This document shows positions 1 through 10,320 of a stretch of DNA of 64,000 bases, in pieces. The notes under the pieces were generated by a model that was given only the letters and a program-made list of their open reading frames with translations, searched no databases and was not told where the DNA came from. A program made the position numbers and the translations under genes. Every line of letters starts with the position of its first letter. Position 1 is the first letter of the stretch. Location of the stretch: contig NW_020654422.1 in assembly GCF_003589595.1 (NCBI RefSeq), positions 18,339,118 to 18,403,117 on the forward strand, in the 5' to 3' direction. This DNA is from Hyposmocoma kahamanoa (lineage: Eukaryota; Arthropoda; Insecta; Lepidoptera; Cosmopterigidae).

Positions 1-1362
1 TTTTTTTTTTTTTTTTTTTTTTTTTATACGTGACAGGCAAATGACTCCACTCCACCTGATGTTAAGTGGAAAGTGGTATCCAAACGCGAAGGAACCTAGT
101 GCAGCGATGGAATCCTCACTGCACTAGCCACCTCCACCCTGCCTGCCTACAATATGCCTCTTCACGCCTCGTTTGAAGGACCCCATATTATAAGAGGGAG
201 GGAAGACATGTGCCGGAAGGGAGTTCCATTTGTCAACCGTGCGGCAGAGAAAGGAGCCACCGAACCTTTTAGTACGCGATGGAATTCGGCAGGTAGTGAA
301 ACGGTGACTACGAAGGCCAGCACGCGTGGTTCTGAGCAGGAACGGGGAAGGGGGGATGAGGTTAAACAGCTCTTCAGAGCACTCACCATGGTACATGCGG
401 TAAAAGGCGCTAAGCGATGCAACATCTCTACGCAGTTGCAGAGGTTCAAGGCGTGATGAGACCTCTTCGTCGCCTATGATTCGAGTAGCACGACGCTGTA
501 ATTTATCCAAGGCATCGAGTAAGTACTTGGCGGAGCCGTCCCACAAGTGCGAACAATACTCAACGCAAGACCGGACCTGTGTTTTGTACAGCAGGCATAA
601 CTGGTCCGGCGTGAAAAAACGTCGCACCTTGTTCAGGACTCCGAGTTTCCGTGAGGCTGTTTTGATCACAGATTCGATATAGCTCCTTGGATTCAAATCA
701 CAGCAGATTTCCATACCGAGCAAGGTAAAACTGCTCTGAGGTGAAAGTGCTGTGCTCATCAGAGAAGGCATGGGAAGGAACGGCGACAATTTTGTTGTTA
801 ACGCACAAACCTGTGTTTTCTTGGCGTTGAACTCAACAAGATTACTGGATCCCCATGCAGAGATAAGGTCCAATATTCTATTGAGCTCAACGACAAGATC
901 AGATCGCTCTCTGTCAGTATCGGCGCGCCCAGCTGCGGGGAATCCATGATATCCCCCATGAACAGTGCTATCATCTGCATAACAATGAATATTCCCCAGT
1001 GGAAGCATATCATTGATATGCAGAAGGAAAAGCGTGGGAGATAGGACGGATCCCTGCGGTACGCCGGCGTTCACATTCACGAACCTCGAAATGCTGCCGT
1101 CAGAAACGACGCGAATTCTCCGCTCACGAAGGAAATCGGCAATCCAGCTGCATAACTGGGCTGGCAAACCGTACGCCGGGAGCTTGGAGAGAAGAGCTTT
1201 GTGCCAGACCCGATCGAACGCTTTGGCTATATCGAGGCTAACAGCCAACGACTCGCCACGTTTGTCTATAGCCTCACCCCAAATATGCGATAAGTACGCT
1301 AGAAGGTCACCCGTTGATCGTTTCGGACGAAACCCATACTGCCGATCATTAATGCACATGAT
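1..1362 (-). mobile_element. 5'-truncated non-LTR retrotransposon (LINE) with poly(A) tail
   Basis: The element reads on the minus strand. It starts abruptly near 1362 inside the reverse-transcriptase domain and carries an open frame down to 124. A short 3' UTR of about 100 bases follows, and it ends in at least 25 A residues (seen as T on the plus strand at 1-25, cut by the window edge). Truncation at the 5' end with an intact 3' end and A tail is the usual product of target-primed reverse transcription. The absence of internal stops or frameshifts suggests a fairly recent insertion. Its last about 50 bases resemble the 3' end of SINE-A (see findings). Confidence 0.93.
124..1359 (-). CDS. 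Reverse transcriptase, partial (non-LTR retrotransposon ORF2, C-terminal part)
   Basis: The 411-residue frame matches the central and C-terminal parts of a non-LTR retrotransposon polymerase, which copies element RNA at a nicked chromosomal target. Visible motifs in order are: QYGFRPKRST near residue 7; LDIAKAFDRVWH at about 42-53, with a catalytic Asp; AGVPQGSVLSPTLF at about 98-111; and the catalytic YADD box at 127-130. After the polymerase come the thumb region and a C-terminal block (CSHLWDGSAKYLLDALDKLQ, around 270-290) typical of Jockey/CR1-like insect LINEs. The endonuclease domain and the N-terminal part of the polymerase are absent, so it is less than half of a usual ORF2 (about 900 residues or more) and cannot act alone. 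The initial Met is just the first one after truncation, not a true start. The clade (CR1/Daphne/Jockey-like) is inferred from motif style only. Confidence 0.92.
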   Translation of the reverse strand: MCINDRQYGFRPKRSTGDLLAYLSHIWGEAIDKRGESLAVSLDIAKAFDRVWHKALLSKLPAYGLPAQLCSWIADFLRERRIRVVSDGSISRFVNVNAGVPQGSVLSPTLFLLHINDMLPLGNIHCYADDSTVHGGYHGFPAAGRADTDRERSDLVVELNRILDLISAWGSSNLVEFNAKKTQVCALTTKLSPFLPMPSLMSTALSPQSSFTLLGMEICCDLNPRSYIESVIKTASRKLGVLNKVRRFFTPDQLCLLYKTQVRSCVEYCSHLWDGSAKYLLDALDKLQRRATRIIGDEEVSSRLEPLQLRRDVASLSAFYRMYHGECSEELFNLIPPSPFLLRTTRAGLRSHRFTTCRIPSRTKRFGGSFLCRTVDKWNSLPAHVFPPSYNMGSFKRGVKRHIVGRQGGGG

Positions 1363-1367
1363 TAGTA

Positions 1368-1605
1368 GAAGCTATTTCAAATCTGGTAACAGAATCAAAA
1401 TTAGGCGCATATGAAATTTAGACAGCACTGTACGCTGCCGCGTTCGAGCAGGGAGTGACAATGGAACGAAACAAAATCAGAATGGCGAGGCAAAGGAATT
1501 ATTAAAGAACGATTCAAAATTTAAAAACGAGTGGCCAGGAAGCGGAGAAAAGCCAATAAAAAGGTGGGATGACGATGTAAGGAGTTCGCATCGTCACAAC
1601 ACTTG
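1368..1605 (+). pseudogene. LINE C-terminal fragment, RWDDDV type (copy 1)
   Basis: A short decayed fragment that abuts the truncated end of the first LINE. In one frame it reads ERNKIRMARQRNY followed by a stop, then WPGSGEKPIKRWDDDVR. This is the style of the conserved RWDDD block near the C terminus of some insect LINE polyproteins. Nearly the same sequence recurs at 43.7-44.0 kb and, shorter, at 60.6 kb, so it belongs to one repeat family. Stops and frame changes show it is dead. Confidence 0.6.
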
Positions 1606-3360
1606 TATTATGTGCATGTGAAAGTGTGTAATTGCATTTATATACAGATGCGCCAGGATACGCCCATATTTGAAGTATATATAACTTTATTATTGTCTAC
1701 TAAATAGTCAAACCATTATCTACGTCAACACCAAACTTCCTCACACGTCATAAGTTACAATTATAAGCTCAAGTGACAGTTAGGGTTACTTTGTGCGAGC
1801 TATAAACCGTGAAACAACTTGCAAGTGGAAATCTAATAAACCTCCAACATCTAACGTAGTTTGTCTTAACGACCTTTATACAGACGCCCACATTTAGATG
1901 TTTACAATCTGTTCAAATATTTCATTGGATATTGAACCTTATTATGCTAACACAAAGTGTGAATTTGTTACATGGAAAAGAAGAGTTTGTGTACTTTAGT
2001 GTGTTGCCATGCGAACGATTGGTACAACCTTAACAGTTTAATGTACCGCAAATAGGGTCAGAGGAATTTAGTCGTCCCTATGACTAGTTTACCCCGACTC
2101 TTATCAACCTGAAACATTTTCCTGGACTGCCCGTACTTTATTTGCCTATCCTTACCTCATAAGTGGTTTACAAAATAGGAGCAATAGATTTTTATTTTAC
2201 GCTTATTCTTTCTCTTCAACATCAAATTTTGTCAGCTCAGTGTTCCGCCATCCTAAAGACATGTGGCCTTCATAAGATCTTCCCGCATAAAGTGGCAAGA
2301 AAAGCGGGCAAAAATGATAGGTGAGCTTTTCGTACTCTGTAATCGGTTTTTTTAGTGCTCTATACTGAGATAATTATTGTTTATAAATTGTTATTTTTTG
2401 CCAAATGGTTACGCCTTTGTATGTAACATTTTGCGATGTTATTAAAAAAAATAGTTTTTTTTTTAATTAATAGTTTTGGCTTGGATACAATTCCTTTGAG
2501 CCATGTCTTTGTTTAATTATCGGGATCCTCAGTTATATTTGCCATTGTGGTTCTAAATTCTAATACATTATATTTTCACTTTCCATTAAATGACTTAGTT
2601 CACTTATTTGAGTTTATTAAATAGTCTTTTAAGCGGCGAGAGTTAATATTTATGTTTTACTTTCACTTTTCAGGATAAGTCTTTTGTAATTTGATTTATA
2701 ATAAGGAATATAGTTCTAACTATCTTTATCACTATTTCTTTCTTCGTTTTTTTCATCAAAATATACTTAAAATAAAAATAATCTTTGCAAAAACTGTACT
2801 CGTAACTTCAAAAACCCGCCATTTTTTCAATAATAATTCTAATAGTTTCACAAATAAATGTAGTGACGTTTCAGGAACACTGACGTCTCTAAGGAGACTC
2901 TTTTAATTAGCAAAAATACAACGTTCTTTTTTTGAAAATCATTTTAGTTCTGTGTACAAAAATATGAAATTTTTCAGTTCAGTAACGACTACCATAGACA
3001 ATAAAATTTTGATTCTGAACTAAAAAGAGCGCCTTTGTCATTGACTAAGTCAATGGCCTTTGTGATATGGTTTACGAAATTATATTGTAATTATACTGGT
3101 ACGCATTCTTTTGTTACCGCACCGTGTTATCACTGTTAATCTATTCACATTTTTTTTTTACGTAAGTAAAATTTTATGAATTACTAAAAATCGTGGAACA
3201 ATAACTGTTATTTATGACGTTGGTAACATAGTCCTGGGAGGTTTTTTAGGAAGTATTTTATAAATAACCATATTATATACCAAGGGTACGAATTGTTGTT
3301 GTTGTTGTTCTTTGTTGACATTCACATCATGATGAAATATACATGAAGGAAAATATGATA
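1606..3360. other. AT-rich spacer, no recognisable feature
   Basis: I see no supported gene or repeat boundary here. Open frames are short and low complexity. A short GTT/TTG run lies at about 3294-3309. Confidence 0.5.
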
Positions 3361-3363
3361 TCT

Positions 3364-3505
3364 TACCTATTTCTACCGCCAAGCAGTAATGTCAGGTTTA
3401 GAATTTTAGAATAGAATAGAATTAAATTATTACTGTGTTCCAGTTTTGAAAGATAAGGGTGTTGGTCAAATTACAGGGACATGGGACTTGCTCACATAAC
3501 TGTTT
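3364..3505 (+). repeat. SINE-A, partial (copy 1)
   Basis: Contains the SINE-A blocks CTATTTCTACCGCCAAGCAG and GGTGTTGGTCAAATTACAGG followed by CATGGGACTTG. It then stops, losing the 3' half. A second, more complete copy follows directly in the same direction. Confidence 0.7.
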
Positions 3506-3530
3506 GCAACTTTCTGTCAAATCGAAACGC

Positions 3531-3775
3531 AAAGAATTCGTCCACAGAAGTACTGGTACCTTACTTATTTCTGCCACCAAAGGGTGCTGGTGACATTACA
3601 GGCGCTTGAGACTTGTGAATTTACGTCTCAGGGTGACGGGCGCAGTGGCAATGCCCGTCAGATCTTTGCGATTTAAAGCTCTGAGTGGCTCTGCAACTGT
3701 TATGGGCAGGCGTGTAGCTTACCATCATGCGCACGACTTGTTAATCCAGTCACTTGATATTATAAGAAATAAAAT
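3531..3775 (+). repeat. SINE-A (copy 2)
   Basis: Runs from GAATTCGTCCA through CTTATTTCTGCCACCA, the AGATCTTTGCGATTTAAAGC block and the 3' block ending CACTTGATATTATAAGAAAT. The middle has a deletion between the CTGCC and GGTGCTGGT blocks. Confidence 0.85.
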
Positions 3776-4145
3776 TTTAATCATTTTACGATATACACAA
3801 TCACACCCTAAACACTCCATACAATGTTAAAACTTATTTACCTACTACTACTACTACGCCGTACAGCATACGACGACGCTTTCTGCTCACACGCAAATGT
3901 GTACGTAAAGTGGTAGGACCATCCGTTACTTTTTTGTACAATTTATTCTCAGGTTTACCATGCACTTTGTAAGAGCAAACGAATGTATTGTATATGATCA
4001 TTACGTATAATAAAGATTGTGTTTATTAAATATACAGTAGTAAATTACACCAATATATCAAGTAGCTTAAACGAATGACAACATAATTAGGGAATATACT
4101 ACCATTAATCACCTACACTTAAATATTTTCTTTTCTTATCAATGA

Positions 4146-4454
4146 ATAATTTGTTATAATTATTAATACAAAGATCGAACACTCAGAAAAAACACTTAGA
4201 AAAAATTCCTTCGATCCGGTCGGTTTCGAACCGACGTCCTCTTGCATACCGTGCCAGACGCTATACCAACTAAGCCACGGAACGAACCAACGGATCTCAC
4301 AAATTTTTCTATGTCCTTGCGTCGTGTCTTTGTACTCGGTCTTTTAACGACTTTTTAGTCGTAGCGCCATCTATGAGAAATCTTTGACAAATTTATCACT
4401 CAGTTAGTATCTTTACAGCTACCAATCCTGGCGAGAGATGTCGCTATTCACTGT
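4146..4454 (-). repeat. tRNA-like SINE, family B (copy 1, near full length)
   Basis: On the minus strand this element has an upstream arm containing GGCGCTACGACTAAAAAGTC. It continues into a tRNA-like part with an A-box-like GGCTTAGTTGGTATAGCG and a B-box-like GGTTTCGAACC within a perfect T-stem (GTCGG/CCGAC), at about 4215-4280. It ends in the AT-rich tail TCGATCTTTGTATTAATAAT... These are the parts of a pol III-transcribed tRNA-derived SINE. It is too decayed in the D and anticodon arms to be a functional tRNA. Other B copies lie at 7.4, 14.5, 33.0, 35.8 and 53.7 kb. Confidence 0.8.
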
Positions 4455-4499
4455 ATTAATTAAATTTTTATTGAATTGATATTCAATTATTTTTTGTGA

Positions 4500-4600
4500 A
4501 ATTACTCCACTAGTTTGTTATAATTATTAATACAAAGATCGATTCGATCTTTGTATTAATAAAAAATTGAAATAAAAATTTAATTAATACTGAATAATTT
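4500..4600. repeat. Two SINE tail fragments in inverted orientation
   Basis: A minus-strand copy of the shared B/C tail (ending at about 4542) meets a plus-strand copy head to head. Together they make a perfect 39-nt palindrome at 4524-4562 around base 4543. Short AT-rich flank follows to about 4600. Confidence 0.75.
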
Positions 4601-4769
4601 GTTATGAACACGCATTATAATAAAAATTCGAAATCTAATAAAAAGGTTTTTCTAACGAAAGAGGCTTTCTATATCCCATTAAAGATGAATAACAGCCATA
4701 CGTCACAATTTACGACCACCATACGGTAAAGTATGTTCGTTATCAATAAATTAATCATTAACTGTTTAA

Positions 4770-4990
4770 AAATCAAAAACGTCCTCAGCGAACGGCTCGC
4801 TGACAGCCTCATTACCGTTCCGTCAATGTGACCGTCAATATGAGGGGCGTGGTGTGGTATCTAAAGCTAGGGAGGATCGGAGACTTACCGTTGATGTGTA
4901 ACCGCTCTTTGTCGTTACTTTTTTATTCTCTGCTACAATACTAGTGACTTTCAGACAATGTCAAAGCGAAAAATATCTGGTAAGATTATT
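4770..4990 (+). other. Possible promoter-plus-first-exon fragment (unrecognised)
   Basis: A block richer in GC than its surroundings (4770-4900) is followed by an ATG at 4958. Its short frame (MSKRKIS) runs straight into a good splice donor, G|GTAAGA, at 4979/4980. That layout is what a short coding first exon looks like, for example of a transposase gene or a host gene. No second exon was found, so this could equally be chance. Nothing identifies a function. Confidence 0.15.
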
Positions 4991-5224
4991 TTTCTACACG
5001 ATTTAGATGACATCGTCAAATACTAATGTACCAATTTTACCCGTATTTACTTTCATCCTTCCGCTGGCACTTAGTAGCTTTTATAGTTTCCACATTGTCG
5101 CAAAGTCGACTGAACGCTCATACGGTGATCATGGGGCTTTACGGCCACAAGTGTAGTGGCGTTAAAAATGATATGCCACTTTGTTTCAACATACTTTGTC
5201 ACAATTTTAAGATTTTATGAAAGT

Positions 5225-5475
5225 AAGAAACTTGATAGAACCGTCATCGTCTGTTTGGTATGAAGACAATGTACTTTCCACCTGTGTCATAGTATACTCC
5301 GAAGGGAGTATTGTAGAAACGCGCCACAAAGCAAGCAATTTCAAGTGTAATTTACGTATCATTCTTAGGTAAAGTAAAAACATGTTGCATATTTTTATGA
5401 CCGACTTCAATAAAACTTGGCAAATTGATGTAAGTTCACGAACTTTTGAGATCGGTTTTTTTTTTATAAATAAAT
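5225..5475. repeat. Dispersed repeat, GTCGGTT family (diverged)
   Basis: Contains AATAAAACTTGGCAAATTGA and GAACTTTTGAGATCGGTTTT. Close relatives of these are found together at 46.8-46.9 kb and 50.2 kb. It is a member of a lepidopteran-type RTE/SINE-like dispersed repeat, and the 5' part is unaligned. The open frame here is a chance frame. Confidence 0.5.
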
Positions 5476-5481
5476 ACAATT

Positions 5482-5778
5482 GTTATGATAGCAAGACGAA
5501 CAAATGATGCGCCTGTTAGTAAGCGACTCGTCTCATCTTAACAGTTGCAGTCCCACTTAGAGCTTTAAATCACAAAGATTTGAGCGGCATTGCCACTACG
5601 CCCATCACCCTGAGACATAAATTGACAAGTCCCATGTGCCTGTAATTTTACCAGCACCCTTACTCTGCAAAACCGCAACACAGTAATGCTCGCATTACTG
5701 TTTAACGGCAGAAATAGGTAAGGTGGCAATACTTCCTTGGACGAACTCTTTCACAAGGAATGCTACTGCTACTTATAG
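5482..5778 (-). repeat. SINE-A (copy 3), part of a composite block
   Basis: Full-length minus-strand copy. Its 5' junction (GCTACTTATAGCTTTG) and the following 300 bases recur with the same junction at 28.5-28.9 kb, so this SINE and its upstream flank were copied as one unit. Confidence 0.88.
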
Positions 5779-6080
5779 CTTTGTGCAATGAACGTAAGCA
5801 TTAGAGTTCTAAGGGTGTATACGACACCGCATTCAGTCTACAGAATCTCTAATTTAATGACAGTGATGATATATTCTATTTGTGTGTCATTTCTTACAAT
5901 AAAAACAATAATAAAGTTATTTGATTTTTAAAAATAGGGTCTTAATCGCACATTTATTTTTTATACGTGTAGGTGATATAAAAATATACTTTACTTGCCC
6001 CTACGTTTCGGATATATTTCAACGTCCATGGGATCCAACATGAGAGACTGGTGTCAACATCCTCTAGCCGTGCAAGATTT
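5779..6080 (-). repeat. Composite repeat flank, copy 1 (inverted copy at 28538-28846)
   Basis: About 300 bases are nearly identical, in inverted orientation, to 28538-28846. The open frame across 5995-6201 here and the one across 28496-28696 merely reflect this shared sequence. No protein family is recognised in it. It adjoins the SINE-A 5' end in both places. Confidence 0.85.
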
Positions 6081-6084
6081 TCTA

Positions 6085-7435
6085 ACACCCCGCACTTGGT
6101 CTTCATTATTTATTTGTGCACTAGGGTTGTCGCTAGATCGATACACAACACTCACGATATCCGGGGACTTGTCGGTCGAACTGTATACGTTTTTACAATA
6201 AGATTTCGGAGCATATATTAAATTTACCATTTCCATTTCCATTTCAAAGTCATATTACAAAATTAAGGAGTATGGAAAGACAACCAGTGTCTAGAATTTT
6301 AGATAAAGAAGTATGGAAAGACAATAAGTGTCTAGATTCCGCACAAATATGATTCAAAATGTATTCTATAGCATTTAAGTTTATTTGAAATGAGCAATCC
6401 CTACAGTTTCTTGCCCCTTCTTCTCAAGGAGCTCAGCGTAATGAACGAGCAGTAGCTTAAAAATTACGTTTTCAAGTGTAAAAATTTTACCTATGGAATA
6501 AATGATTATTTGATTTTGGCTTTGACACGTCCGCAACGATGTCGAGGTAAATAAAATATATTTATACTCGTTTATGTGCTGGTTTTTGAAAATAAAATCT
6601 TGTAAGTTAAAATCAAAATAATAAAGTTATTGTTATCAAAACTAAAGCACTCTAAATGCAAAATATCGCTTGTCCACTAACGCAAACTGTTCTTGGGTAG
6701 TGAATAAGCGATCTCTACAAAGTTCCAAACCAAGTTAGTCTGAAACTTCTTTGTTTTCCACTCACAAAGCTATGAGTTTGTGGCTACACGAATAAATCAC
6801 ATTACCCCCACGAAAACCGATTAATTGGTTCAATAGTCTGGATCACTTTGACACCGCACGAACAATCCCCGACGAAGTTTGTATGCAAAAGTCGCTCGTA
6901 CTCACCTCGCGATTGGATTGTCTACGGAACAAACTTTGATAGCCAGGGAAAACGTAGTTAGATATGAAAGTTCTACTATGAATTATTGCCCCCACACTAT
7001 CAACCATTCTAGACACGTAATGGATTCAAACAACCTAAGTTGGCGCGCGCACATTAATTTTAAAATTTGGCAAACGCCTCAGTTTTACCTTGGGTTTCTT
7101 ATTCTCGCTGGCGGGGGTGCAGGACAATAAATCTGTTGGCTTGTGATAAACAATCATATGTCAACTTATGTGGCAGTGACTTGGAAAGAAAACTTTAATA
7201 GTATAAAATCATAATATTGACTGTAATGAATATTATGACATTTTACTACCGGGGCCAGGTCAAGAGTACCCTTAACCGACGAGCGTGTATGAAAGCATTG
7301 ATGCGTGTTGATGAGGAGAAAGATGTGTGTCAGTACCGTAGCAGGTGGAAGACTGTTGTCTCTGTCTACCCCGATGGGAAAAAGGCGTGAAGTAGTATGT
7401 GTATGTCTATGTGTTACTACCATGATATTTATTTA
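6085..7435. other. Unique-looking spacer with a possible regulatory stretch
   Basis: No gene seen. The part at about 6770-7130 is less AT-biased, has no detected repeat similarity in this window, and includes the near-palindromic homeodomain-type site CCGATTAATTGG at about 6817-6830. It is a plausible but unproven conserved non-coding element. Confidence 0.25.
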
Positions 7436-7675
7436 TTTTTGTGAAATTATTCCACTAGTTTGTCAAAAATTATTAATACAAAGAAAATGAAAAATTCCTT
7501 CGATTAAGCTACAGATCGGACAGCAAACCTTATTTTGAATTTTTCTGTGCGTTTGTTACAGATTTTTGTTTTTTGTTTCAACGGATTTTTTGCCGTAGCG
7601 CCATCTGTGAGAAATGTAAGAAAATTTTTCTTCACACAACACAACCTTCGTAGCGGTTGACAAGAGATATTGTTT
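7436..7675 (-). repeat. tRNA-like SINE, family B (copy 2, decayed)
   Basis: Has the shared tail (CCACTAGTTTGTCAAAAATT on the plus strand) at its 3' end. Its upstream arm keeps the GCCGTAGCGCCATCTGTGAG block. The tRNA-like part between them is badly eroded. Confidence 0.65.
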
Positions 7676-7792
7676 TGTAAATTGTAATATTGATTGTGTT
7701 GAATATTATCATGTTTTCAACAACATCATATCTGCCGGCTGATATCCACTGCGAAACATAGGCTTCCCCCAACGATTTCTAGACTTGTAAAA

Positions 7793-7935
7793 TTACACCA
7801 CTAATTTGTTGTAATTATTAATACAAAGATCAAACGCAAAGAAAAATTCCTTTGATCTTACAGGACAGATACAGGTTCGAGTTCTGTCAGATAGAAGGAT
7901 TTTTTCTTTGTGTTCGTTCTGTGTCTTAATAACTA
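7793..7935. repeat. Shared-tail SINE fragments in opposite orientation
   Basis: A minus-strand shared tail (7793-7860) is followed by a plus-strand fragment with the B-box-like GGTTCGAGTTC and AGAAGGATTTTTTCTTTGTG. The latter resembles the third head type, also seen at 38.47 kb. Confidence 0.55.
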
Positions 7936-8325
7936 ATATAAAACCATAACAATGAAAATACACTTCTGACCTATCTTTCAAATGCCATTAACCTGACTGC
8001 TATTCCATGAACCCAAATAATTGCTTTGGAAACCGCAACTCGCTGGTGAGATCTACTAAATAAAGACGTTACTGCGCAGGCGTATAATGGACAGTGATTT
8101 ACGCGGGTACGTGCGAGTGCAGTTTGAAAACTGTAATTGTCCGCGCGTCACGTTTTTGCCTCCAGTGTTGTATGTGGGTCTATATTTGAGGGCCACAGGT
8201 TATATGCAATACAATCTATACTAAGGCCTCACCAATGTACGGTCCTCTTTTAAAATGTTACTTATTTATATTTTACAAACGTGACAAAGTCCTTTAGTTA
8301 TCAAATTGTAAATATTGTATTATAA

Positions 8326-8360
8326 ATCGAGTTCTAGGTTTTCGCGATTGTTACACATAG
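8326..8360 (+). repeat. Fragment of fold-back repeat R10
   Basis: The short block GTTTTCGCGATTGTTACACA is shared with 63.3 kb, and diverged with 18.5, 37.36, 45.1 and 49.15 kb. Confidence 0.55.
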
Positions 8361-8482
8361 TTTTTACTTTTACTTTAAAATATGAAACTGACGCTATTTG
8401 GCTAGAATCTTACCTGAAGCTAAAGGACAATTTAATCGACGTTGAAATGCGTGTGTCTCAAAAAACACCTATGCACTCGAGA

Positions 8483-8742
8483 GTAGTAGTAGACCTCCTT
8501 GTGAAAGTGTTCGTCCAGGGAAGTAACTAAGTAACTTATATCTATTTCTGCCGGCAAGCAGTAGGGTAAGGGTGCTGGTGAAATTACAGGCACATGGGAC
8601 TTGTCAATTTATGTCTCAGAGTGACGGGTGCTGTGGTAGTGCCCCTCAGATCTCGGCGATTTAAAGCTCTGAGTGGCACTGCGTTTTAGACAGGCGTGTA
8701 GCCTGCCATCAGGCGCACGAGTTGTTCGTCCCGTCTCTTGAA
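8483..8742 (+). repeat. SINE-A (copy 4)
   Basis: Starts at the usual 5' boundary (repeated AGT, then CTCCTTGTGAAAG) and runs to GTTCGTCCCGTCTCTTGAAA. The central part is slightly deleted. Confidence 0.88.
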
Positions 8743-8748
8743 ACACAG

Positions 8749-10078
8749 ATGAACATCTTCTTCTTATCGTATCAATGGCTCACACTATAATGCTTGCCAT
8801 CGTGATGAAAGGATTTGGGAATCATCGTAAGTTAGTCGCCGATTGTGGCCCAGGGTGATTCATGGTGTGACTGACGTACAAGAAAGAAATGGTATGTCGC
8901 AGGGAGGCTTCTTTCGGGCAGGCCGCCACAGTTGCTCACAGTATATATTTGTATATATAAATAAACACTTCCCAAAGAATATGATTTTACTTAGCCTACC
9001 ATCTTGCTTCAATAAATGAAAATTTCGTAGGGCAGGGCCCTATGACATCCGCCTCTGTTAAGAACTTTCACCGTGGGATAAAGTTCAAAGGCCGAATCTG
9101 CTATCGGCCTTTGCATGCCAGGATTTACACTGAGCTGGAACCACAACGTTAAAGGCTGTGTAATTATGTTTGCAGCAGCCCGTAATTCATACTGCGTTGT
9201 TGGCGGTCAGGAAATTGAGACCTCATGGAGTGAAATGCTTTGAAGTCGTAAAATCAAATGGTGCAAGTTTCATACTATCGGCAACATATATATGTAGCAC
9301 GAACTAACGACAACCGCACAACCACACTTTACGTGCACGTCCAAGTTCGTAGCTGTGAATTTGTACTTAATTGTGATTGTTTTGATACATTTTGAAGAAA
9401 GCTGAAATCTCAAAGCTCAAAGAAAGATACCTATGTCTAAAGGTCACAGAGAAGGTACAAGATCAAGAGAAGGTCAAGGTCTTTAAAGTTGAATTAAATT
9501 GAGCTTGAACTGTAGTCCAAAGACACAAATATATTACGTGTATTCATTTTTAATGGAGACTTCAGGAAAGTCCTCAAAGCAATTTGTTAATTACAAGAAA
9601 TCGACTTAATTGGAGATCGTTGAAAATGTTTTCACAAGTACTTCGAAACTTTCTCCTTTGAAATGTTTTCCCAAAGTCCAATTCGTTATAGTCTCAAAAC
9701 TGTGGTAGCCTCATTAATAAATAAAATATTTGAGTGTAATTCTGTTATACAATGTGAAATAAAAAATTGAAAGTTGTTAATTTTTTTAAATACAACACAA
9801 TACGAAATTTAATTTATTGCCCACAAAGAGACAACGCATAAAACAACCAAGACATAAAAACAAGTACAATAGTCGGCCTCGGTGGCAACGTTTCTTTAGT
9901 ATATTGTTAAAGATTTAATTCTCTAGTTGTTGTCATGTAAAACATGCCCGAACGTGAAAATTCTTGGAAACTTGTCCGTTGTTCGGCGACAAGAAGACAC
10001 AAGCTCATACTTTTAAGGTGCGTGAAGACACCAGCCAAACTCGATTTAACAATTTAATTACACTATTTAGTAAACACC
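8749..10078. other. Spacer with moderate-complexity stretch and a hairpin
   Basis: No gene seen. At 9000-9260 the sequence is balanced in base composition and shows no relative in this window. It contains a perfect 9-bp hairpin (arms 9087-9095 and 9104-9112, eight-base loop, AAAGGCCGA/TCGGCCTTT). It could be a conserved non-coding element, but that needs comparison between species. Confidence 0.25.
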
Positions 10079-10320
10079 TTACCTACTTCTGCCGCCAAGC
10101 AGTAAGGTCAGCATTACTGTGTTCCGGTTTTGAAGGGTAAGGGTGCTGGTGAAATTACAGGCACCTGGGACTTGTCAACTTTAGTCAGAGTGATGGGCGC
10201 GGTGGAAGTGCCCCTCAGATCTTTGCAACTTAAAGCTCTGAGTGGCACTGTAACTGTTATGGACAGGCGTGTAGCTTACCATCAGGCGTATGACTTGTTC
10301 GACCCGTCACTTGAAAAAAA
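10079..10320 (+). repeat. SINE-A (copy 5)
   Basis: Good copy from TTACCTACTTCTGCCGCCAA to CGACCCGTCACTTGAAAAAA. It lacks only the first about 50 bases at the 5' end. Confidence 0.9.

Noticed and set aside
5995..6201. A conserved small protein shared with 28.5 kb
   Set aside because: The peptide likeness follows from near-identical DNA of a repeated block. There is no sign of codon-level constraint and the frame is open by chance.
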